A stretch of DNA of 64,000 nucleotides from an uncultured Verrucomicrobiales bacterium (GCA_937951675.1 CALFBI010000006.1:62001-126000); one strand, 5' to 3'. Positions 53,463 through 63,201 are shown, counted from the stretch's first letter. Numbers and translations: made by a program. The notes: generated by a model from the sequence alone, not told the origin.

Positions 53463-55775
53463 ATGGCGAGCAAAAAGCGCCCCACAAAAAAGAATCAATC
53501 CAAAGCGTCTTCATGGTCACGACGAGGAAAACCGTCTCCTCGCTCGACTCCTTTGACCGCCTGGCTCTTTTTCTCTCCCTTTCTTCTCGTCCGGAAATGC
53601 AGTCGGAAACTCTCTACCTGGAAACGACTCTCCATCAACAGTATTGCTCTTGCGGGAAACCTTGCTCTCATTATGGGAATCATCGGCATGACCTTTTATG
53701 CCCTTCGGTCCTTAAGATACGACCTCGACGAAGTGACGGTCATGCCAGAGCGGACCATCATCTTGGACCGAAGCGGGCGCGAAATGGGGCGTCTCCATGG
53801 AGAAAATCGAGAAGTCGTCCCCCTCTCCCAAGTTTCTCCTTACTTCCGTAAGGCTCTCCTCGCGAGAGAAGATGCTCGTTTTTATAACCACGGCGCCATC
53901 GACTTCAAAGGACTCGTCCGCTCTACCTTCCAAAACATCAAAAGAAGACGTTTTGCCCAAGGAGCATCGACTCTTACCATGCAGTTAGCTCGAAACAGCT
54001 TTAACCTCAGTCAGGGGGACCAGTGGTATCATGAGCTTGATCGCAAATTCTTAGAAATCGCGGTCTCTTTCCGAATCGAAAATCGTTACTCTAAAGATGA
54101 AGTTCTAGAACACTATATTAACCGGATTTTCTGGGGTCACTCTATGCAAGGAGTTGAGGCAGCCAGCCGTGCTTACTTCATGACTCCTGACCAGTCTCGA
54201 GGTAAAAAAGCCTCCGAACTCACCCTTTCGGAAGCGGCCATGCTCGCAGGTATCATTCGCGGCCCCAATCTGTTTTCCCCTTTCAAAAGCATTAAACGAG
54301 CGACCCGAGAGAGAGATACAGTGCTTGGAGACATGGTTAAATATGAGCTCATTACTCAAGCCGAAGCCGAACTCGCCAAACAAGAAAAACTCAAAGTTCG
54401 ACCTAAACATTTACGGTCCTCCAAAAACAGTTATTCGATGGATGCCATCCGCAGAGATCTCGACCTGATCCTTGAGGAACATAACATCGAGCTCGGAGGA
54501 CTCACCGTCATCACTACGATCGACCCGAGCCTCCAGCAAGCCGCTGAAAAATCAGTTGATCAACGCCTTCGTGCCATCGAGCAAATGAAAGGCTACCGAC
54601 ATCAAACCCGAACAACCTTCCAGAGAGCCTATCGGGATCAAGCCCCCTCTTACCTTCAAGGAGCTGCCGTTGTGATCGAAAACCAAACCGGGCGAATCTT
54701 AAGCATGGTTGGAGGGAGAAGCATCGATGAATCTCAATTCAATCGTGCGCTCAGTGCCAAACGCCAAATCGGCTCGCTTTTTAAGCCTTTTCTTTTCATG
54801 GCAGCTTATGAAAAAGGGCTCCTGCCTGATACATGGATTTCAGACGATCGCATCAAAGCGGGCGAAATTGATAACTCCCCAGCAGGCTGGAACCCACGAA
54901 ACTCAGACGGAAAATATTACGAATGGGTCAAGACAGGTGATGCCTTAGTGAAATCCCGCAACACCTCTTCGATTCGGGTCGGAGATTTTGCGGGAATGGA
55001 TCATGTTATTAAAACGGCCCAACACGCAGGCTTTTTAAATAATATCCCCAATTCTCCCGCTTCCTACCTCGGAGCTTGGGAAGCAACCCCTAAAGAAGTG
55101 GCTTCTGCCTACACCGTATTCCCAAATCAAGGAACTCGCTACCGCCCCTACCTGATCGAAGAAATCAAAGGTGCTAACGGAAAGACACTTTACCTCTCTG
55201 GTCAACTCGATGTCGAGGGACCAAAAGTCGGAGCAGCATGGTCAGTTTCGAGCGTCTTACAGCATGTTGCCAAAAGAGGAACTGCTTCAAATATTTCACG
55301 GAAATTAGGGTTTACTTCTCCTTGTGGTGGAAAAACAGGAACGACGGATGATTATCAAGATGCATGGTTCGCGGGCTATACGAGTTCTATCACCGCCGCC
55401 ATTTGGGTCGGGTTAGACCAGCCTGAAAAAATTATTAATGGAGGGTATGGCTCCAAACTTGCCGCTCCCATCTGGGTCGACATCATGAAAAAAGCGACCT
55501 CACTCGGCTACCCTATGAGTCCATTCAAACCTCGGTCGCCCAGCAAAGTCGCTGAACTCTGCCGCGTCTCTGCTAAATATGCGACCCCCCTTTGCCGGCA
55601 GGAGCAAATGGCTTATCAAGCAAGAGTTCCGGCCGACTTACTTCCTGAAAAAGGACACACCTGTCCTCTCCATCCCGTCGCAGCCCAATCTGTAAAATCA
55701 AGAAGAGGTTTTTCCACTCCTCCTCGCGCTATTTTAGTCGAGCCTCAGCCCCCTAGGGCGATTCCTGTCGAATAA
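53463..55775 (+). CDS. Class A penicillin-binding protein (transglycosylase/transpeptidase)
   Basis: A 770-residue bifunctional peptidoglycan synthase. A basic cytoplasmic N-terminus leads to a membrane anchor (about 65-85, LALIMGIIGMTFYALRSL). The GT51 transglycosylase has the catalytic Glu in LAREDARFYNHGAID, then GASTLTMQLARNSFN and the RKFLEIAVSFRIENRYSKDE helix. The transpeptidase has the Ser-x-x-Lys in QIGSLFKPFLF, SRN in VKSRNTSSIRV and KTG in GGKTGTTDDYQ. A Pro-rich tail (PPRAILVEPQPPRAIPVE) ends it. It has its own transcription unit after the terminator at 53312. Confidence 0.94.
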   Translation: MASKKRPTKKNQSKASSWSRRGKPSPRSTPLTAWLFFSPFLLVRKCSRKLSTWKRLSINSIALAGNLALIMGIIGMTFYALRSLRYDLDEVTVMPERTIILDRSGREMGRLHGENREVVPLSQVSPYFRKALLAREDARFYNHGAIDFKGLVRSTFQNIKRRRFAQGASTLTMQLARNSFNLSQGDQWYHELDRKFLEIAVSFRIENRYSKDEVLEHYINRIFWGHSMQGVEAASRAYFMTPDQSRGKKASELTLSEAAMLAGIIRGPNLFSPFKSIKRATRERDTVLGDMVKYELITQAEAELAKQEKLKVRPKHLRSSKNSYSMDAIRRDLDLILEEHNIELGGLTVITTIDPSLQQAAEKSVDQRLRAIEQMKGYRHQTRTTFQRAYRDQAPSYLQGAAVVIENQTGRILSMVGGRSIDESQFNRALSAKRQIGSLFKPFLFMAAYEKGLLPDTWISDDRIKAGEIDNSPAGWNPRNSDGKYYEWVKTGDALVKSRNTSSIRVGDFAGMDHVIKTAQHAGFLNNIPNSPASYLGAWEATPKEVASAYTVFPNQGTRYRPYLIEEIKGANGKTLYLSGQLDVEGPKVGAAWSVSSVLQHVAKRGTASNISRKLGFTSPCGGKTGTTDDYQDAWFAGYTSSITAAIWVGLDQPEKIINGGYGSKLAAPIWVDIMKKATSLGYPMSPFKPRSPSKVAELCRVSAKYATPLCRQEQMAYQARVPADLLPEKGHTCPLHPVAAQSVKSRRGFSTPPRAILVEPQPPRAIPVE

Positions 55776-55863
55776 GTTGATAAAAATGCTGTTTCGACAA
55801 AAGATTCTCTTGCTTTCTCCCTCTCCCCCCCCTATTCATTGCCGCCCATCAAATCACACTCTT

Positions 55864-55951
55864 GCTCGGGTGGCGGAATTGGTAGACGCGCCAGACTAAG
55901 GATCTGGTGGCCTTTATGGCCGTGGAGGTTCGATTCCTCTTCCGAGCACCA
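55864..55951 (+). tRNA. tRNA-Leu(AAG)
   Basis: A class II tRNA of 88 bases with encoded CCA. The acceptor stem is GCTCGGG/TCCGAGC. The D-arm contains the Leu-type AATTGGTAGACGC. The anticodon arm is CCAGA-CTAAGGA-TCTGG, so positions 34-36 read AAG. The variable arm is GGCC-TTTAT-GGCC and the T-arm GGAGG-TTCGATT-CCTCT. An A at position 34 is rare in bacterial tRNAs other than tRNA-Arg(ACG). Confidence 0.95.
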
Positions 55952-55958
55952 TTTTTTT

Positions 55959-55984
55959 ATACCGCTTTTTGCGGTATTTTTTTT
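55959..55984 (+). terminator. Terminator after tRNA-Leu
   Basis: ATACCGC (55959-55965) pairs with GCGGTAT (55971-55977), 5-base loop of T, followed by TTTTTTT. It begins 8 bases after the CCA end. Confidence 0.95.
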
Positions 55985-56087
55985 GTCTTAGATAAAAGAC
56001 AGCTCCTATTTTAAATCTAAGCTTGATGGGGTTTTACGACTTTTTGTTCAAATTGGATATTTAACGAGACAGACTCAAAGGTTTTGT

Positions 56088-56116
56088 TTGATTTTTTTAT
56101 TCACAAAGGGTAATTT
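56088..56116 (+). promoter_or_regulatory. Possible promoter of the desaturase fusion gene
   Basis: TTGATT (56088-56093) and TAATTT (56111-56116) are 17 bases apart in the AT-rich region between the tRNA-Leu terminator and the start at 56192. The match is moderate. Confidence 0.4.
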
Positions 56117-56191
56117 ATCTAATCTTCTTCAAAATAATCACCCGATCCTATTGAGGAACCGTCACTTTGAATTTATCATCATAAATAACTT

Positions 56192-58636
56192 ATGGAGCCC
56201 GAAAGACCTAGCACCCGTATTGATTGGTATCGAACGTCTATAGACTCAAAGCTTTTTAAAAAGCTTTGCGAACCAAGTGATTTACAAGGCCTCTTCCAAG
56301 CTGGGGGCCATGTTCTCATGGCTATCATCACTGGTGTTGCAGCCTATACGGTCTACAGCGCTGGAATGTCGTGGCCTTGGATTGTCTTAGCTCTTCTTAT
56401 TCATGGCTCAGTGGTATCCAACCTCAATGCCGGTGTTCATGAACTCATCCACGAGCGTGTCTTTAAAACACGTTGGCCTAACTTATTTTTCTTAGGCCTC
56501 ATTTCTTTTACCAATTGGTGGAATTATCGTTTTTTCCAGCTCAGCCATAACGAGCACCACAAATACACTCTCCATCAGCCTGATGACTTAGAAGTGGTCC
56601 TCCCCCAAAACATCACCATCTTTAATTTCATTAGTAATACCATCGTCGATTTCTGGACCCCTATCCGTAAAATAAAAGAAAACTTGCTGTTTTCTTTCGG
56701 CATCCTCTCCGGAGACTGGGAAAAGTATATCGTCTCACGAGAAAACAAAAAAACACAGCAATGGGTCTTTAACTGGTCCCGCTTTCTACTCCTCGGCCAT
56801 GGTCTCATTATCGCAGTAAGCCTCTACTATGGTAACTGGATGGTCCCTCTCCTTGTTTCTTTTGGCCGCTTTTATGGAGGAGGGCTTGCCTTGTTAATGG
56901 GAGCCACTCAGCACATCGGTCTAGTAGACAAGGTGAATGATTTTCGACTTTGTTGCCGCACGGTCAAATTCAACCCTCTTTTCGAATTCCTCTACTGGAG
57001 AATGAACTACCATACCGAGCACCACATGTATCCTGCGGTGCCTTGTTATAATCTCCCAAAACTCCACAAAGCGATCAAGCACGAGCTCCCTCACACCACC
57101 AAAGGTATTTTTGAAACCTGGGCGCATATCGTGCACATCCTATACCGCCAAAAGTGGGATCCTGGATACCAATACCGAGCTCCTTTGCCTACCGATAAGC
57201 CTGAAGACCTCCTACGTCCGGTAGAAAAAAAAGAGCCGGTTCAAACTTACACCGCGAAGGTCTGGGAATGTAAACTTTGTGGCTTTATCTACGACGAAAA
57301 AGAAGGTCTTCCGGAAGAAGGGATCGCGCCAGGGACTGCATGGAAAGACATTCCTGCGGATTGGCTTTGCCCAGTCTGTGGAGTGAAAAAATCTCAATTC
57401 CATATGGTCGAAATCACCAGAGAAGTAGCTACCACCAAAGGCGGAGCCTCAGGAAATATCGATGCACACGGAGACCCAATTGTGATCATTGGTTCAGGAA
57501 TTGCAGGTTACTCCATTGCTCGCGAAATCCGGAGCCATGAGCCTCATCAAAAAATCACGATTATTACTCGTGACAAAGGAGAGAATTACTACAAACCCAA
57601 TCTTTCGACCGCGTTACAAAAAGACCAGTCGGCAGACGCATTAGTGCTCAGTGACGCAGCCAAAATGGCCAAGCAGCTTAAGCTTACTGTTCTCAACGAA
57701 ACAGAGGTCTCACGGATCGACCCCGAGTCTAAAAAAATTCAGATGGGCTCTGATGAGATTTCTTATCACAAACTCGTGCTTGCAACAGGTGCGGATCAAT
57801 TCCGCCTCCCTATCAAAGGCGACGCGGCCTCTCAAATCATCACAGTCAATGATCTCGAAGACTTCCGAAAATACCGAGAAGCTCTCCCCGAAAAAGGAAG
57901 TGTTCTTATTATTGGCGCCGGACTCATTGGCTGCGAATTCGCCAATGACCTTGCCTTAAAAAACTATGAAGTCGGAGTGCTTGACCTCGCCCCAACTCCT
58001 CTTGGGCGCCTTCTACCTGAAGCTATGGGAAGAAAGCTCCAAGACGAACTCGGCAAAATCGGGGTCAATTGGAACCTTGGCACTTCTTTGCAAGCCGTTC
58101 ATCGGGGAGAAAACAAAGCTTATCGCTGTGAACTCACGGATGGGTCTTCGCTCGAAGTGGACTTAATTCTTTCCGCTGTCGGTCTGCGACCACGTATCCA
58201 GTTAGCGAAAGAGGCCGGACTTGAAGTTAATAAAGGAATTGTCGTCAACGCGACTTTACAGACCACTAACGAACATATTTTTGCGATTGGCGATTGCTTA
58301 GAGTTCGAAGGTCAACTGCTCCCTTATGTTGCTCCGATTCTACATGAAACAAAAGCTCTTGGGCGCACTCTGAGCGGGAATGAAACTCCTGTTCAGTTCC
58401 CAACCATGCCTGTCGTGGTCAAAACGACGAGCTGCCCACTCACCATTGCTCCTCCTAAAGCAGGAGAAGAAGGAAGCTGGACTGTGACCGGAGAAGGACG
58501 TGACCTCAAAGGCTCCTTCCATAATACTGTTGGTGACCTTGTTGGCGCTGCCTTCTTAGGCGCCACCACAGAAGAAGCTGATCAGTTTACTCCTATGACC
58601 AAGGCAGAGTTACCGAAACCAGCGGCGACGGCCTGA
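56192..58636 (+). CDS. Fatty-acid desaturase/hydroxylase - rubredoxin - reductase fusion
   Basis: An 814-residue three-part protein. Residues 1-330 are a membrane desaturase-type domain with histidine boxes His83-x3-His87 (HELIHE), His119-x2-His122-His123 (HNEHH) and His274-x2-His277-His278 (HTEHH), plus His241 in ATQHIG. Membrane segments are near 40-80 and 195-235. Residues 355-405 are a rubredoxin: Cys360/Cys363 (CKLCGF) and Cys393/Cys396 (CPVCGV). Residues about 425-814 are an NAD(P)H/FAD rubredoxin-reductase-like domain with [10 protein letters not shown], a second nucleotide site [14 protein letters not shown] and [10 protein letters not shown]. Electrons could flow NAD(P)H to FAD to rubredoxin to the di-iron site within one chain. 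The substrate, probably a lipid acyl chain or alkyl group, is unknown. Confidence 0.93.
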   Translation: MEPERPSTRIDWYRTSIDSKLFKKLCEPSDLQGLFQAGGHVLMAIITGVAAYTVYSAGMSWPWIVLALLIHGSVVSNLNAGVHELIHERVFKTRWPNLFFLGLISFTNWWNYRFFQLSHNEHHKYTLHQPDDLEVVLPQNITIFNFISNTIVDFWTPIRKIKENLLFSFGILSGDWEKYIVSRENKKTQQWVFNWSRFLLLGHGLIIAVSLYYGNWMVPLLVSFGRFYGGGLALLMGATQHIGLVDKVNDFRLCCRTVKFNPLFEFLYWRMNYHTEHHMYPAVPCYNLPKLHKAIKHELPHTTKGIFETWAHIVHILYRQKWDPGYQYRAPLPTDKPEDLLRPVEKKEPVQTYTAKVWECKLCGFIYDEKEGLPEEGIAPGTAWKDIPADWLCPVCGVKKSQFHMVEITREVATTKGGASGNIDAHGDPIVIIGSGIAGYSIAREIRSHEPHQKITIITRDKGENYYKPNLSTALQKDQSADALVLSDAAKMAKQLKLTVLNETEVSRIDPESKKIQMGSDEISYHKLVLATGADQFRLPIKGDAASQIITVNDLEDFRKYREALPEKGSVLIIGAGLIGCEFANDLALKNYEVGVLDLAPTPLGRLLPEAMGRKLQDELGKIGVNWNLGTSLQAVHRGENKAYRCELTDGSSLEVDLILSAVGLRPRIQLAKEAGLEVNKGIVVNATLQTTNEHIFAIGDCLEFEGQLLPYVAPILHETKALGRTLSGNETPVQFPTMPVVVKTTSCPLTIAPPKAGEEGSWTVTGEGRDLKGSFHNTVGDLVGAAFLGATTEEADQFTPMTKAELPKPAATA
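56247..56268 (+). repeat. Perfect 22-bp palindrome in the fusion gene start
   Basis: An 11-base half-site CAAAGCTTTTT is followed directly by its exact reverse complement, with no spacer. It lies in codons 19-26 of the desaturase fusion. It could be an operator or form a transient hairpin; its encoded residues (SKLFKKL) are ordinary. Confidence 0.85.
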
Positions 58637-58657
58637 CCTGGTATTTCTATTTTTTCA

Positions 58658-58699
58658 TTCACTAGAATTCCGCCAAAAGGTGTTCTAGTGAACATTTTT
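58658..58699 (+). terminator. Terminator after the desaturase fusion
   Basis: TTCACTAGAA (58658-58667) pairs perfectly with TTCTAGTGAA (58683-58692), followed by CATTTTTC. The loop is 15 bases. It ends before radC, which starts at 58738. Confidence 0.8.
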
Positions 58700-58737
58700 C
58701 TCGTTTTCATGGCTCAGTCAGGATAAAAGAGAGGCTG

Positions 58738-59439
58738 ATGTCTGTTTCGACTTTCTCCCCTCCCGTCCCAACTGAACTCATGCCTCGAGAAAAAATGGCC
58801 CTTTCTGGTGCGGCATCGCTCCGGGATGAAGAATTACTCGCCATTTTTTTACGCACCGGAGTATCAGGCTGCTCCGTGCAGGCTCTTTCCGCCCAGCTCT
58901 TACAAAAACATGGTTCCCTTCGAGAACTAGGGCTTCGTAATATCGAAGAGCTCTCCGAGGAAAAGGGTATGGGGATAGCTAAAGCTTGCCAACTTCTCGC
59001 AGCATTTGAACTTGGGGCACGAGCGACTAGAGAAGGTATGCAAGGAACTTCTCTAGACGACCCCGAGACAATTTACCGATTCCTCGCTCCACAAATGGTT
59101 TCCTTCCAAACCGAACATCTCTGGGTTCTTTTATTAGATACTCAATGCCGGCTTTTAGCTGTTGAAGAAATCTCACATGGAGGATTGAGCCAAACCTTAG
59201 CTCATCCACGTGAAATTTTGGGACCTGTCATTTCTCGCAAAGCCCACGGCTTTATCATCGCTCATAATCATCCTAGTGGTAATCCTCAGCCAAGCCAGGC
59301 AGACCGTGAAGTGACGCGCCGGATTCAAGAAGCGGCCGCCCTGATGCAAGTGCTCTTTCTAGACCACCTCATTATTGGGCGAGGGGCTGGTGAGAATCTT
59401 CCTTATTATTCATTCCGCGAAAATAACGAGTGGAACTAG
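58738..59439 (+). CDS. radC: RadC-family JAB domain protein
   Basis: A 233-residue protein of the RadC family. An N-terminal helix-hairpin-helix part (LRDEELLAIFLRTGVSG) is followed by a JAB/MPN metalloprotease-like domain. That domain has the Zn motif HNHPSGNPQPSQAD and the late FLDHLIIG. Despite the name its role in DNA repair is doubtful. Length is normal. The next gene, secA, starts about 85 bases after it. Confidence 0.93.
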   Translation: MSVSTFSPPVPTELMPREKMALSGAASLRDEELLAIFLRTGVSGCSVQALSAQLLQKHGSLRELGLRNIEELSEEKGMGIAKACQLLAAFELGARATREGMQGTSLDDPETIYRFLAPQMVSFQTEHLWVLLLDTQCRLLAVEEISHGGLSQTLAHPREILGPVISRKAHGFIIAHNHPSGNPQPSQADREVTRRIQEAAALMQVLFLDHLIIGRGAGENLPYYSFRENNEWN

Positions 59440-59524
59440 CACCCAAACCTCAGAGAATCTCTCATTTCACAAGAAGAGGGTCTTGCCTCTATTCCGGAGT
59501 CCGTGTATTGATCCCGAAAGCACG

Positions 59525-62500
59525 ATGACAATTCATCGTCACGCAACTTTTTCTAAACTCATGCTTAAGTGGACTCTTCAAAAAATCGTTGGAACTAAAA
59601 ACCAACGTGAACTCAAGCGTATGCGCCCTATCGTGGCGGAAATCAACGCATTGGAGGAACAATACCAAGGAGAGTCTGAAGATTTTCTTCGTCAGAAAAC
59701 TTTGGAATGGCAGAAAGAACTTCACCGTCTTCTTCCTCTCGAAACACCCACCAAAAGAGTGATCGAAGCCATGAACGCTGAAGAGCTTCAAGAACTCGCT
59801 CAGAAAGTTGAAAAACGCCTTACCGATTTAAGAGCTGATTTCCCAAATCTTCCAAGTTCAGTTGAAGCTTCAACCGAATCGATTCAGGCTGCAAAAAGCG
59901 CCTTTAACGAAATTGAGCCTCTCTTTACTGAAAAGCGAGCTTCCTACCTCAACGAAATCCTCCCGGAAGCCTACGCGATTGTCAAAAACGGAGCTCGCCG
60001 CATGTGTGGCAGCAAAATTTCCGTTTCTGATCAAGAACTCGATTGGGAAATGGTTCATTTTGACGTTCAGTTGATCGGAGGAATTTCTCTCCATAAAGGA
60101 CTCATTGCTGAAATGCAGACGGGTGAAGGAAAAACTCTTACCGCTACTCTTCCTGTTTACCTTAATGCTCTCACCGGTGCTGGCGTTCATGTCATCACCG
60201 TGAACGATTACCTCGCTCGTCGTGACTCTGAATGGATGGGAGCTCTCTTCCGCTATCTCGGGCTTACGGTCGGATGCGTGCAAAATCAAATGTCCCCACA
60301 AACTCGCCGAGAACAATATCTCTGCGATATCACTTATGGAACCAATTCTGAATTTGGATTCGATTACCTTCGTGATAACGGAATGGCGAGTCATGCTGAA
60401 GAACAAGTTCAACGAGGCCATTACTTCTCCATCATTGATGAGGTCGATTCGATCCTAATTGACGAAGCACGAACCCCTCTCATCATTTCTGGTCCTGCTG
60501 TCGTAAACTCTACCGCAGATTATCCACGCTATCGCCCTCTTGTGGAGCAAATCGTCAAACGACAAAACCACCTTTGCTCCGAACTTTCCTCAGAAATCAA
60601 AAAAGCACTTGAGGAAAAAGACGACTCTACGGCTGGCCGCTCCCTCTTTAAATTAAAACTTGGACAGCCCCGTAACCGACAATTGATGCGGTTCATGGAG
60701 GATCCTGATATTCGCAGAATCCTTGAAAAAAGCGAACTCGCTCTCTACGAAGACACTCGCAAAAAAGAACTCTTCTCGATCAAAGAAGAGCTTTATTACA
60801 CCATTGATGAGAAGGCTCAAGATGCTGACCTCATGGAAAAAGGACGCGAATTCCTCTCGCCAAATGATCCCGAGGCTTTTGTTCTGCCTGATCTTGCCGA
60901 AGCCTTTGCCGAAATCGATGCCAACCTCGATTCGAGCGAGAAAGAGAAAGCCGCGAGCAAACAAGAAATCCAAAAACGCCTCGATCACCAAGGGGATAAA
61001 ATTCACGCTATTTCTCAATTACTCAAAGCTTATTGCCTCTACGACAAAGACGTCGAATACGTTGTCCAAGATAACAAAGTGGTCATCGTTGATGAAAATA
61101 CAGGGCGAGAAATGGCAGGCCGCCGCTGGTCAGACGGCCTCCACCAAGCCGTCGAAGCGAAAGAGGGAGTTGAAATCGAAGGCGAAACACAAACTTACGC
61201 TACCATTACGATTCAGAACTACTTCCGCCTCTATGAAAAATTAGCTGGAATGACTGGAACAGCAGAAACGGAAGCAGCGGAATTTTCCGACATTTACGGT
61301 CTCGACGTTCTCCCGATTCCCACCAATCAACCTTGCCTGCGGGATGACAAAAACGATCAAGTCTTCAAAACCCGCCGTGAGAAATTCAACGCTGTTATCG
61401 CAAAAATCCAAGAAAGTCATGAGAAAGGTCAACCTATTCTCGTGGGAACAGCTTCAGTAGAAGCTTCCGAAACTCTAAGCCGCATGTTGAAGATGGCGAA
61501 GCTTCCTCATCAGGTTCTCAATGCTAAATATCATCGTCAAGAAGCTGAGATCATCACGCAAGCTGGCCACAAGGGAGCGATCACGGTCGCCACGAACATG
61601 GCAGGACGAGGAACAGATATTAAACTAGGAGCTGGTGTTTCCGAAGTCGGAGGCCTCATGGTCATCGCCACCGAACGCCACCAATCTCGCCGGATTGATC
61701 GTCAGCTTCGGGGACGTTGTGCTCGGCAGGGAGATCCTGGTAGCTCACAGTTCTTTATCTCGTTTGAAGATGACCTCATGCGTAACTTCGCTGCCGCAGA
61801 CCGCATGACTTCCATGATGGATCGCTTCGGTATGGACGAAGGAGAAGCCCTCGAACACAAATGGCTCAATAAGTCCGTTGAAACAGCTCAGCGACGAGTT
61901 GAACAACACCACTATCGCGGCCGGAAATATGTTCTCGATTTCGATGACGTCATGAACCAGCAGCGGGCCGTTGTCTACGGATACCGTAATGAAGTGCTAC
62001 AATGCGAAGATCCTCGTGAACTTCTTGATGAAGTGATTGAAGAAATGATCCCTAGTAAGGTTGCTTATTATTTCGAAGGGCGCGACGAAGACTCCTCTGA
62101 CTTGATCGAGCTTTTAAATTGGGTCAATACCACCTTCCCTCTTCGCCTCTCGAAAGAAGAAGCTGAGTTCGAAACTAAGACTCAAGCTCAAATCTCTAAG
62201 GAACTCATCGCTAAAGTCACCAAAGCTTATGAGCTCAAAGCTCAGGTTGAAGAGCCTGAGCTCCTTGATCATCTTGAGCGTCACATCGTTCTAGTCTCTA
62301 TTGACAAGCTTTGGCAGGAGCACCTTTACAATATGGATGCGCTCCGTGACGGGATCCAACTTCGCGCCCAGGGCCAGAAAGACCCTCTCATCGAATATAA
62401 GAACGAAGCGTATAAGCTCTTCACTCACTTGATGGATAACATCAAGTCTGAGGCGCTGAATAATTTATTCCGTTCGACGACGAATCTTGAGCAATTTGAG

Positions 62501-62761
62501 CGATTCTTGCACGAGCTTCCGATGAACTTGAGTGATTCACAGAATCCCGCTCCCAGCCAACAGCAAGTGCCTCAAAAGAACCTCGCTGTTTCAGGAAGCA
62601 CCGCAGCCCTCTCACAAGCTGACCCTACCATGGGACAAGATGAAAGCGGCATCAAACTCAACCTTCCTCAAAGGCGCCCTACTCTCAAAGTAGGCCGCAA
62701 TGACAGCTGTCCTTGCGGCTCTGGTAAGAAGTTTAAACAATGTTGCGGACGAGAATCATAA
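59525..62761 (+). CDS. secA: Preprotein translocase subunit SecA (long form)
   Basis: A 1,078-residue SecA motor ATPase that drives proteins through SecYEG. Walker A is IAEMQTGEGKTLTA (near residue 197, compared with about 105 in E. coli), and Walker B is IIDEVDSILIDEARTPLII. Late helicase motifs include TNMAGRGTDIKLGAGV and DRQLRGRCARQGDPGSSQFF. The C-terminal Zn motif is NDSCPCGSGKKFKQCCG. Extra segments lie after LRQKTLEWQKEL (about 85 residues) and in the preprotein cross-linking domain (about 100 or more). I took the ATG at 59525; one at 59561 (MLKWTLQKIVG) is equally like SecA N-termini, while the frame upstream to 59375 overlaps radC. Confidence 0.96.
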   Translation: MTIHRHATFSKLMLKWTLQKIVGTKNQRELKRMRPIVAEINALEEQYQGESEDFLRQKTLEWQKELHRLLPLETPTKRVIEAMNAEELQELAQKVEKRLTDLRADFPNLPSSVEASTESIQAAKSAFNEIEPLFTEKRASYLNEILPEAYAIVKNGARRMCGSKISVSDQELDWEMVHFDVQLIGGISLHKGLIAEMQTGEGKTLTATLPVYLNALTGAGVHVITVNDYLARRDSEWMGALFRYLGLTVGCVQNQMSPQTRREQYLCDITYGTNSEFGFDYLRDNGMASHAEEQVQRGHYFSIIDEVDSILIDEARTPLIISGPAVVNSTADYPRYRPLVEQIVKRQNHLCSELSSEIKKALEEKDDSTAGRSLFKLKLGQPRNRQLMRFMEDPDIRRILEKSELALYEDTRKKELFSIKEELYYTIDEKAQDADLMEKGREFLSPNDPEAFVLPDLAEAFAEIDANLDSSEKEKAASKQEIQKRLDHQGDKIHAISQLLKAYCLYDKDVEYVVQDNKVVIVDENTGREMAGRRWSDGLHQAVEAKEGVEIEGETQTYATITIQNYFRLYEKLAGMTGTAETEAAEFSDIYGLDVLPIPTNQPCLRDDKNDQVFKTRREKFNAVIAKIQESHEKGQPILVGTASVEASETLSRMLKMAKLPHQVLNAKYHRQEAEIITQAGHKGAITVATNMAGRGTDIKLGAGVSEVGGLMVIATERHQSRRIDRQLRGRCARQGDPGSSQFFISFEDDLMRNFAAADRMTSMMDRFGMDEGEALEHKWLNKSVETAQRRVEQHHYRGRKYVLDFDDVMNQQRAVVYGYRNEVLQCEDPRELLDEVIEEMIPSKVAYYFEGRDEDSSDLIELLNWVNTTFPLRLSKEEAEFETKTQAQISKELIAKVTKAYELKAQVEEPELLDHLERHIVLVSIDKLWQEHLYNMDALRDGIQLRAQGQKDPLIEYKNEAYKLFTHLMDNIKSEALNNLFRSTTNLEQFERFLHELPMNLSDSQNPAPSQQQVPQKNLAVSGSTAALSQADPTMGQDESGIKLNLPQRRPTLKVGRNDSCPCGSGKKFKQCCGRES

Positions 62762-62791
62762 GCCCTTTTTAATAAAAGGTGAAGGGAGTCC

Positions 62792-62820
62792 TTGACATCT
62801 GGCAGCGTGAATCATAATTT
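62792..62820 (+). promoter_or_regulatory. Probable rpsU promoter
   Basis: TTGACA (62792-62797, a perfect -35 box) is followed by CATAAT at 62813 (15-base gap) and TAATTT at 62815 (17-base gap), either of which can serve as the -10 box. It lies between secA and the rpsU start at 62861. Confidence 0.65.
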
Positions 62821-62860
62821 CCGCGCCCACCATTGAAACCATTTCAGAATTAATTTTAAT

Positions 62861-63088
62861 ATGCGCGGCATCGAAGTAAAAAAAGGCGAATCAGTTGATC
62901 GGGTTCTCAAACGTTTGAAATCCAAGCTTGATAGCGAAGGCATTCTTGAAGAGATGCGTCGTCGTCGTTCTTTTGAAACACCAGTAAAACGCCAATTACG
63001 TAAAGACCGTGCCGCTTCTAAGCGTGGTAAAGTGCGTTGGAAGTTTCACCGTCCAGCTCCAGTTGAAAAGACAACTGACGCTCAATAA
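62861..63088 (+). CDS. rpsU: 30S ribosomal protein S21
   Basis: A 75-residue basic ribosomal protein. IEVKKGESVDRVLKRLKSKL and the ILEEMRRRRSFETPVKRQLR stretch are typical. The C-terminus has an extra tail (FHRPAPVEKTTDAQ). It has its own promoter-like and terminator sequences. Confidence 0.96.
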   Translation: MRGIEVKKGESVDRVLKRLKSKLDSEGILEEMRRRRSFETPVKRQLRKDRAASKRGKVRWKFHRPAPVEKTTDAQ

Positions 63089-63113
63089 ATAATTTATTTA
63101 TACTACTTGTTGA

Positions 63114-63147
63114 AAACGGCCTGCTTTTATTAGCTGGCCGTTTTTTT
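63114..63147 (+). terminator. Terminator after rpsU
   Basis: AAACGGCC (63114-63121) pairs with GGCCGTTT (63136-63143), with the run of T continuing to 63147. The 14-base loop holds a small GC/GC inner pair. Confidence 0.9.
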
Positions 63148-63201
63148 GTCTCTCTCCAAGCCCCTTTTTTCAAAAAGGCTTCGGTTTGTAAAAAATGTAT
63201 T

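Noticed and set aside
59375-59524. Longer N-terminus for SecA
   Set aside because: It overlaps the radC coding end and does not resemble SecA N-termini.
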